A stretch of DNA of 7,303 nucleotides from Candidatus Avelusimicrobium fimicolum. GTDB lineage: Bacteria; Elusimicrobiota; Elusimicrobia; Elusimicrobiales; Elusimicrobiaceae. Location of the stretch: contig UQJU01000066.1 in NCBI GenBank assembly GCA_900541355.1, positions 1 to 7,303 of the forward strand, read 5' to 3'. Numbering within the stretch: position 1 is the stretch's first letter; each line of letters starts with the position of its first letter. The translations under genes and the position numbers were made by a program. Below the pieces are notes generated by a model. The model saw nothing but the letters and a program-made list of their open reading frames with translations. It was not told the DNA's origin and did no database searches. Positions 6,681-7,303 of this stretch are shown piece by piece.

Positions 6681-7303
6681 ATGGCAGCCAAAGATTTTTC
6701 CCAAGAGCGGATGTGCGATTTCCGCCGCGTGCTCAAACAGGCGGGATTGGACGGTTATTTAACCGCTGCCCCGTTGGAGCAACGCTATTTGTCCGGCATT
6801 GAACTTTCCGCCGGGGAAGCCGTCTTTTTGGTTACACCCTCCAAGGCTTGGTGCGTAACCAAACAGTTAATTGCCAGCAAAATGCTTCCCGCCGCCAAAT
6901 TTTTAAAAACGGTTATCGTTCCTTTTGGCGGAATGTTGGACGGAGCGTTAGCCGAAATCAAAAAGCGCGGGTTAAATACCGTAGCCTTTGATCCGGCCTT
7001 GATGGACTTGGCGACTGGGCAGAAACTTTTGGACAACGGCCTTTGCCGTGCCGAGGGGCTGATTGGCGAAATGCGCCTTAAAAAGTATGATGACGAAGTT
7101 GCCCGCATAAAGAAAGCCTGCAAAATAGCCGCCCAAGCGTTTGACGAAGTTTTTCCGCAGATTAAAACCGGTATGACCGAAGATGAGGTGCGGATTTTAA
7201 TGGCGGTGGCGATGATTAGCCGCGGGGCGGATTCTGTTCCCTTTAACATTGTGTGCTTTGGCGAAAATACGGCTGATGCCCACCATACCGCCAGTAAAAC
7301 GCG
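6681..7303 (+). CDS. Second M24-family Xaa-Pro peptidase, N-terminal part (3' end outside window)
   Basis: An ATG one base after the preceding TAA opens a frame that runs to the window edge (207 complete codons plus two bases). It is a diverged paralogue of its neighbour: an N-terminal creatinase-like domain (about 8-125, beginning with RRVLKQAGLDGYL), then EMRLKKYDDEVARIKKA (130-146), the KTGMTEDEV segment (162-170), and PFNIVCFGENTADAHH (187-202), which lines up with the FNTIVAFGANSANPHH stretch of the first copy. The window ends before the metal ligands, so catalytic competence cannot be judged. The TAATATG junction and lack of a strong ribosome-binding site indicate translational coupling to the first gene. 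A family member with a role in Xaa-Pro peptide breakdown is most likely; its specificity may differ from that of the first enzyme. Confidence 0.9.
   Translation, partial: MAAKDFSQERMCDFRRVLKQAGLDGYLTAAPLEQRYLSGIELSAGEAVFLVTPSKAWCVTKQLIASKMLPAAKFLKTVIVPFGGMLDGALAEIKKRGLNTVAFDPALMDLATGQKLLDNGLCRAEGLIGEMRLKKYDDEVARIKKACKIAAQAFDEVFPQIKTGMTEDEVRILMAVAMISRGADSVPFNIVCFGENTADAHHTASKT

Noticed and set aside
6785..7249. A 154-codon minus-strand ORF near the window end
   Set aside because: It lies wholly inside the second M24 gene on the opposite strand; that gene shows clear homology to its neighbour and the antisense frame shows none.

Overview
The window looks like an ordinary chromosomal stretch of a Gram-negative-type bacterium. 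GC content is moderate and coding density is high. It holds three complete single-gene units, the tail of a fourth gene, and the start of a two-gene peptidase operon. No mobile element, phage gene, CRISPR array, rRNA or tRNA is visible. A PBP4-type periplasmic carboxypeptidase and several proteins with Sec signal peptides point to a cell with a peptidoglycan layer and an envelope compartment. The promoter elements (TATAAT-like -10 boxes) and one strong GGAGGG ribosome-binding site argue against Bacteroidota, which use different promoter and initiation signals. A gut-type Elusimicrobiota or similar lineage is my tentative guess, and nothing here proves it.

Layout: (1) 1-324, plus strand: the last three membrane helices of a MATE-family efflux transporter. 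(2) 351-401: a hairpin terminator with A and T runs on both sides, able to serve both the MATE gene and the convergent dacB gene. (3) 483-1943, minus strand: dacB, a peptidase family S13 D-Ala-D-Ala carboxypeptidase/endopeptidase with SxxK, SxN and an unusual KGG box in place of KTG. (4) 1944-2009: a 66-bp divergent promoter region. (5) 2010-3788, plus strand: a DUF2207 (YciQ-like) membrane protein with a glycine-rich tail. (6) 3833-3861: a second bidirectional terminator at a convergent junction. (7) 3874-5490, minus strand: an unrecognised 538-residue membrane protein with a PsbP/DUF1795-like exported N-terminal domain. (8) 5491-5620: a divergent promoter region with well-formed elements in both directions. 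(9) 5621-6679 and 6681 to the window end, plus strand: two tandem, diverged M24-family Xaa-Pro peptidases one base apart. The second is cut by the window edge.

The genes do not form one pathway. The common theme is the cell envelope (efflux, peptidoglycan trimming, two exported/membrane proteins of unknown role), followed by a cytoplasmic proline-peptide salvage operon. The most notable points are the -10 boxes sitting immediately before the start codons of dacB and the DUF2207 gene (possible leaderless mRNAs), the KGG substitution in DacB, the uncharacterised 538-residue protein, and the coupled pair of M24 paralogues. I found no convincing evidence of a new multi-gene system.
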